A stretch of 64,000 nt of DNA. It comes from Acidobacteriota bacterium (lineage in GTDB: Bacteria; Acidobacteriota; Vicinamibacteria; Vicinamibacterales; JAKQTR01). Position 1 is the first letter of the stretch. Each line of letters opens with the position of its first letter. The notes under the pieces are model-generated. The model saw only the letters and a program-made list of their open reading frames with translations, made no database searches and was not told the origin of the DNA. Location of the stretch: NCBI GenBank assembly GCA_029562975.1, contig JAKQTR010000037.1, forward strand, positions 159,131 to 223,130, written 5' to 3'. Shown here one piece after another: positions 60,633 to 64,000 of the stretch. The translations under genes and the position numbers were made by a program.

Positions 60633-62537
60633 TCACTTGATCGGGCCCCGGTTTCGCCAGAATTCGCGGTCCGCCCTCGTTTGCCTTTCGACGTCCGCGT
60701 GTGGCAGCGGGGCCACCGTGTCAGCCGCCATCGGGCTCGTCGGCCGGAAGTAGACGTGTTCAGACCCGGAAGCCCGGTCTGCGTGCGCGTCCTTCGGCGC
60801 CAGCCAGTCGTGGATCATCTCGATGAACGACGGGTCATCCGACGTCGGGATGCACACGACCGAATCGGCGATCAACTGGCATTCGTAGTCCCCCGGAACC
60901 GCCAGCTCCGGCAGGAGCTCGATCACCTCGCCGGTCGACGTGACGAATGACGTCTGTTGGCCGACCGCGCTCTCCGACGCCGGCGGGTCGTCTGTCCACG
61001 GCGTCTCCGGCGACCGGCCGGGACCCCATGCGCTTTCGAACCACGCCGGGGATGACCAGGGGCCCGCCAGGGCCGGCATCCCGGCGTTCGTGACCCAGGC
61101 CCTGCCATCTGCCGGGCCGGCCGCAGGCCCCTGCGGAGCGGGGACCGCATCGATCCCGGCCGCCCGGCAGAGGGCGTACTGCCAGGCTTCCAGAACGAGG
61201 TTCATCAGAGAAGGCGCCCAGGGCGGACCGTCGGACGCCTGCGCCAGCAGCAGATCGAGGCCGAGCGCGAGGTGGACGATGTTGGCCGGCACCGAAGCGT
61301 CGCGGGTGGCTGTGCGCCGCTGTGGAAGCGCGCTCAGCGTGCGTTGCGTGGAGGCGGCGACGGCCCGGGCGATCTCGTAGCGCCATCGGAGCGGCGACTC
61401 GCCCGCCTTCCCCGCCGGCGGCAGGCCGACGAGCGTGCCCCCCGTGCCGGTGAAGACGTGCCGGAGCATCGCCTCCGGGTTCTGTGGATCCGGTCGCTCG
61501 AAGCGGACGGACTTGAATCGGCAGGCCCGCACGCCGGGCGCGCCGGGATAGGGCTCCGCGGAGACCGAGTCGTCATAGGCGATGCTCAACGATTGCTGCC
61601 GGGCGGGATCGACGATGGAGAGCACGCGGCCCGATGGATCGGTCTCGATCGTGACCGCTTCCGGAACGCGGATCTGGATAATCGTCTGGGCGTACGTGAT
61701 GGGCCGGTATCGGATGAAATACCCGGCGGGATGAAGGGACCATCTGTCGCGCGATATGCGGCCCCGGGTCAGCTCCGGCTCCTCCGCCGAAACAGCGACT
61801 TCTTCCAGCTCCTCGTACGTGGCCACGCCGGAGGCGAAGATCTCCCGCATTCGGGCCTCGGCGCCAAGGATGCGCGCCACGGCCGGCGAAGCCCCGGCTA
61901 GCGACCGGTCGAGGACACTGCCGGGAAGAAGCTCGAGGGCGCTTCCGTTGAGGAGCGCGATCTGCCGGGAGCTCAGAAGTCGGGCGGCGATTGCCTTCTG
62001 TTCGGCAGAAAGGTCCCTCCAGCTCGATCTGGCGATGATCCCCCAGAGAAGCTTCTGGATCTCCTCCTGAGGGATGTCGGGGAAGCGGGCCGAGTTGCGG
62101 ATGATCGAGCGGATCGAGTCGGCCTGCGGACCCTTCATCGGCGCGTACGCGTAGCCGTCGCCGCGCCAGGGCCGGCGCGCGCCCACGCCGACGCAATACG
62201 ACCGGGCGAGGTACACAAACGAGCCCGGACGCAACAGCCGGCCGCCGCCCGGCGCTTGAGGGAGGACTGTGATGTCCTGGCTGTCGGGCGGATCGTAAGG
62301 ATCCAGAAAGGGGACGTCATAGACCGCGTCGTCGATCGTGGTCGTGAGGGGTCGCCCCACCAGAAGCTGGCGGAGCGTCACGGTCTCCGCGACGCCGGCG
62401 AGCCTTCTTTTCAGCTGGCCGAGGTCCTGACCGCCGCTGACCACGGCCAACGGCAGCGCGGCCAGGAGGACCGGCAGGAGGCGACCCGGCCGAAACAACA
62501 CGCGGAGTGCGGCTCTCAGAGCGCGTCGGATCAGCAT
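60633..62537 (-). CDS. secreted or membrane-anchored protein of 634 aa, function unknown
   Basis: I do not recognise the family. The N-terminus is basic, then hydrophobic (RPGRLLPVLLAALPLAVVSG), a signal or anchor. A middle part (about 60-300) has a mixture of conserved-looking polar blocks: PFLDPYDPPDSQDITVLP, LARSYCVGVGARRPWRGDGYAYAPMKG, ARFPDIPQEEIQKLLWGIIARSSWRDLSAEQKAIAARLL. It is followed by beta strands (YFIRYRPITYAQTIIQIRVP, SGRVLSIVDPARQQSLSIAYDD). The C-terminal 200 residues are less patterned, with two cysteines (YECQLIADSVVCIPT) that could pair. No catalytic motif is visible. Its ATG has AAAGG upstream. It begins a 276-bp gap before sucA on the same strand and is not clearly linked to it. 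Confidence 0.65.
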   Translation of the reverse strand: MLIRRALRAALRVLFRPGRLLPVLLAALPLAVVSGGQDLGQLKRRLAGVAETVTLRQLLVGRPLTTTIDDAVYDVPFLDPYDPPDSQDITVLPQAPGGGRLLRPGSFVYLARSYCVGVGARRPWRGDGYAYAPMKGPQADSIRSIIRNSARFPDIPQEEIQKLLWGIIARSSWRDLSAEQKAIAARLLSSRQIALLNGSALELLPGSVLDRSLAGASPAVARILGAEARMREIFASGVATYEELEEVAVSAEEPELTRGRISRDRWSLHPAGYFIRYRPITYAQTIIQIRVPEAVTIETDPSGRVLSIVDPARQQSLSIAYDDSVSAEPYPGAPGVRACRFKSVRFERPDPQNPEAMLRHVFTGTGGTLVGLPPAGKAGESPLRWRYEIARAVAASTQRTLSALPQRRTATRDASVPANIVHLALGLDLLLAQASDGPPWAPSLMNLVLEAWQYALCRAAGIDAVPAPQGPAAGPADGRAWVTNAGMPALAGPWSSPAWFESAWGPGRSPETPWTDDPPASESAVGQQTSFVTSTGEVIELLPELAVPGDYECQLIADSVVCIPTSDDPSFIEMIHDWLAPKDAHADRASGSEHVYFRPTSPMAADTVAPLPHADVERQTRADREFWRNRGPIK

Positions 62538-62810
62538 GGGACCGACCTTTCTTGTGCGCCGCGGTTCTGAGACCTGGTCCAAGCTCGCCTCGAGCTCCCC
62601 CTGCCCGGCTTCCCGGCAACTCGCCGCACGCGCCGCGCCCAGGCCGCCGCGACGGACTTGCGTGGATACTACATCCGTTCTCGCTCTCTGAGGACCCCGT
62701 GCGGGCATCGAAGGAGGCGGGGGCCGCGCGCCAGGCGCCTGCTCGAATCGAGTCAGAGAAGCATCCAGACGAGTTGCCACGCTGCCGATGTCACCGGTCC
62801 TCCTGCGCGG

Positions 62811-63140
62811 CACCCCGTGTTCGACTGCCGGCGTGCCCGCGAGCGGCGACATGGCCGCGGCCGGGAAGCCGGCGGCGTGAGCTGGCTCGAAGCCTCGGCG
62901 TACGCCGAGTTCGCCGGCAAGCGCCTGCCCTCGGTTCACCACTGGCAGCGCGCCGCCAGCCCGGGCCGGTTCTCCGAGATCCTGGAGTCCAGCAACTTCA
63001 ACGGCACGGGCCCGGCGCCGGTCGGTTCCTACCGTGGCCTCGGCGCACACGGCACGCTCGACATGGGGGGCAACGTGAAGGAGTGGTGCGCGAGCGAGGT
63101 GTCGGGGAAGCGGATCACGCGCGGCGGCGCCTCGAACAAC
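62811..63140 (+). pseudogene. relic of a formylglycine-generating-enzyme (FGE/SUMF1) domain
   Basis: One frame reads HPVF, then a short alien insertion, then GVSWLEASAYAEFAGKRLP-type sequence, SNFNGTGPAPVGSYRG, LDMGGNVKEWCASEV and ITRGGAS. These are the closing blocks of the FGE-sulfatase domain found alone or behind Ser/Thr kinases (for example GVSWYEA and GNVKEWC). The N-terminal half of the domain is missing, no start codon or ribosome binding site serves the frame, and after RGGAS the homology stops abruptly. It is a decayed C-terminal fragment. Confidence 0.7.
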
Positions 63141-63190
63141 TGCGCGAGCAGCAAGGCCTTCGCCATGCGCCCGTCGCGCTTGGCGGTTTC

Positions 63191-63400
63191 GTGCGAGATC
63201 TCCAGGACTCGCGCCGCTTCCTCGGCGACCACGCCCGGCAGCGCGCGGCGGCCAAGCACGGCGGCGAGGCCGTGCGGGTGCCTCTCGACGAGGCCGCGGC
63301 AGCCGTCCGCGGCGCGGACGCCGTCGACGCGGTCGACGCGGTCGATCCCGCCGCCGCGGCGCGGAAACTGGCTCTGGCGAGGCCGGCGATCCTCCTGCGG
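63191..63400 (+). pseudogene. relic of an ECF sigma factor (TIGR02999-like)
   Basis: In another frame the DNA reads RDLQDSRRFLGDHARQRAAAK then HGGEAVRVPLDEAAAAV. This is the region of the TIGR02999 ECF sigma factors that normally reads ...RRHFF-x-AA-x-LMRRILVDHAR-x-R-x-AAKRGG-x-x-VRVSLDEA. The piece corresponding to the helix before VDHAR is deleted, the region 4 helix-turn-helix is absent, and no start exists. It lies on the same strand just after the FGE relic. The match is by eye. Confidence 0.5.
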
Positions 63401-63420
63401 AGACCCTGCCGCAGGACCGC

Positions 63421-64000
63421 TCACGGCATGGCTTCGAACACGACGAGCAGCGGCCGGTGGTCGGACGCCACGAGCTCGTCGATGACGTGCGTCTCCACGA
63501 CGCGCCAGGCGGCGGCCGGGCGGAAGAAAACGTAGTCGATCTTCACCTGCGGACGGTCGGCGGGCCACGTCGGGTCGGGCTGGCCGGCGGAGGCGTCGGC
63601 CCACTGCGGCCGCAGGGCGGCGATCGCCGGGCCCTCGGGCGTGTCGTTGAAGTCGCCCGCCAGGATCACCGGCCACGCCTCTGCCGACGCCAGCACCCGG
63701 TCGAGCGCCTGCGCCTGGAGCAGGCGGATCGGGGCCTGGGCGTGCTCGAGGTGCGTGCTGACGAAGACGAACGCCCGGCCCTCCCCGCCGGCCTGGACGC
63801 GAGCGGCAATCGCGCAGCGGGGTTCGGCTCCCGGGGCCGTCGGCAGGTCGTGGACGCGAACCGCCGACAGCGGGAACCGCGACAGGATCGCGTCGCCATA
63901 GCCGCCGCCCGCGTAGGCCATCGCCTGGCCGAAGGCGGCGTGCATCCCCGTCAGCCTCCCCAGCTCGGCCGCCTGGTCGACGCCGTGGGCGCGCGTGGTC
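63421..64000 (-). CDS. endonuclease/exonuclease/phosphatase family protein (cut by right edge)
   Basis: The window contains the C-terminal 192 residues; the frame runs off the right end. Recognisable parts are VDQAAELGRLTGMHAAF, YGDAILSRFPL, FVSTHLEHAQAPIRLLQAQALDRVL with the catalytic T-H-L, the metal site LAGDFNDTPEGPAI, DYVFFRPAAAW and the final VASDHRPLLV with the catalytic Asp-His. These are the motifs of the DNase I/sphingomyelinase/inositol-phosphatase fold. The substrate may be a nucleic acid, phospholipid or phosphoinositide. A possible export signal would lie outside the window. Confidence 0.88.
   Translation of the reverse strand, partial: TTRAHGVDQAAELGRLTGMHAAFGQAMAYAGGGYGDAILSRFPLSAVRVHDLPTAPGAEPRCAIAARVQAGGEGRAFVFVSTHLEHAQAPIRLLQAQALDRVLASAEAWPVILAGDFNDTPEGPAIAALRPQWADASAGQPDPTWPADRPQVKIDYVFFRPAAAWRVVETHVIDELVASDHRPLLVVFEAMP

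Noticed and set aside
60424..60636. Minus-strand small frame between sucA and the 634-aa gene
   Set aside because: 70 Arg/Pro-rich codons without ribosome binding site or domain; probably chance.

Overview
The window is one uninterrupted stretch of very GC-rich bacterial chromosome, densely coding on both strands. It has no phage, plasmid or IS transposase gene and no CRISPR array. The gene content suggests an Acidobacteriota bacterium, probably of the Vicinamibacteria type: a Tricorn-like S41 protease with a TolB-type propeller, bacillithiol synthesis genes (bshB1-bshA), several Tat-exported oxidoreductase and TIM-barrel proteins, secreted single-domain hypotheticals, many 4-bp ATGA/GTGA couplings and intergenic palindromic repeats. 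This placement is inferred from gene families; there is no rRNA or ribosomal protein marker in the window.

Layout. 1-7 kb: an ABC exporter pair (permease cut by the left edge), a 132-bp palindromic repeat, a PlsC acyltransferase, a Tricorn-like protease, a VTT-type membrane protein and a metallo-beta-lactamase-fold hydrolase. 7-16 kb: carbohydrate genes (exported GH2 beta-galactosidase, a two-SIS protein resembling glucokinase regulatory protein, an SSS symporter), then a DsbD-alpha-like protein and a redoxin. 17-21 kb: NUDIX, isoprenylcysteine-methyltransferase-like and two MFS transporters, all on the minus strand. 21.4-24.2 kb: a sigma-54 activator of the XylR/DmpR type, divergent from a two-gene unit (an HPF/RaiA-like ribosome-hibernation protein and a small CX3C protein) that carries a correctly spaced -24/-12 promoter. 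24.4-27.4 kb: a UbiA/MenA prenyltransferase, a CPBP protease and a CstA-type transporter. 27.4-36.4 kb: a lipoprotein, a ROK kinase, a methyltransferase plus two radical SAM proteins, an SthA-like transhydrogenase, RtcB and tRNA-Glu(TTC).

36.8-54 kb looks like a zone of duplication and decay. It holds two close secreted SET-domain paralogues, an internally deleted relic of the intact local bshA, a 3-prime relic of the intact local sugar-isomerase-like gene and a repeated leader segment. Between these are bshB1-bshA, a Gfo/Idh/MocA oxidoreductase, AraC-GyrI, a VapBC-type toxin-antitoxin pair, a cupin and a ClC-CBS-TPR fusion. 53.9-64 kb: sucA-sucB translationally coupled to a large Tat-exported TIM-barrel-like protein, an unknown 634-aa secreted protein, relics of a formylglycine-generating-enzyme domain and of an ECF sigma factor, and an endonuclease/exonuclease/phosphatase protein cut by the right edge.

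The best candidate for an undescribed system is 21.4-24.2 kb: a small-molecule-sensing sigma-54 activator whose only visible local target is a ribosome-hibernation-like protein with an unknown Cys/His-containing partner. Second are the secreted SET-domain pair and the methyltransferase-radical SAM-radical SAM cluster.
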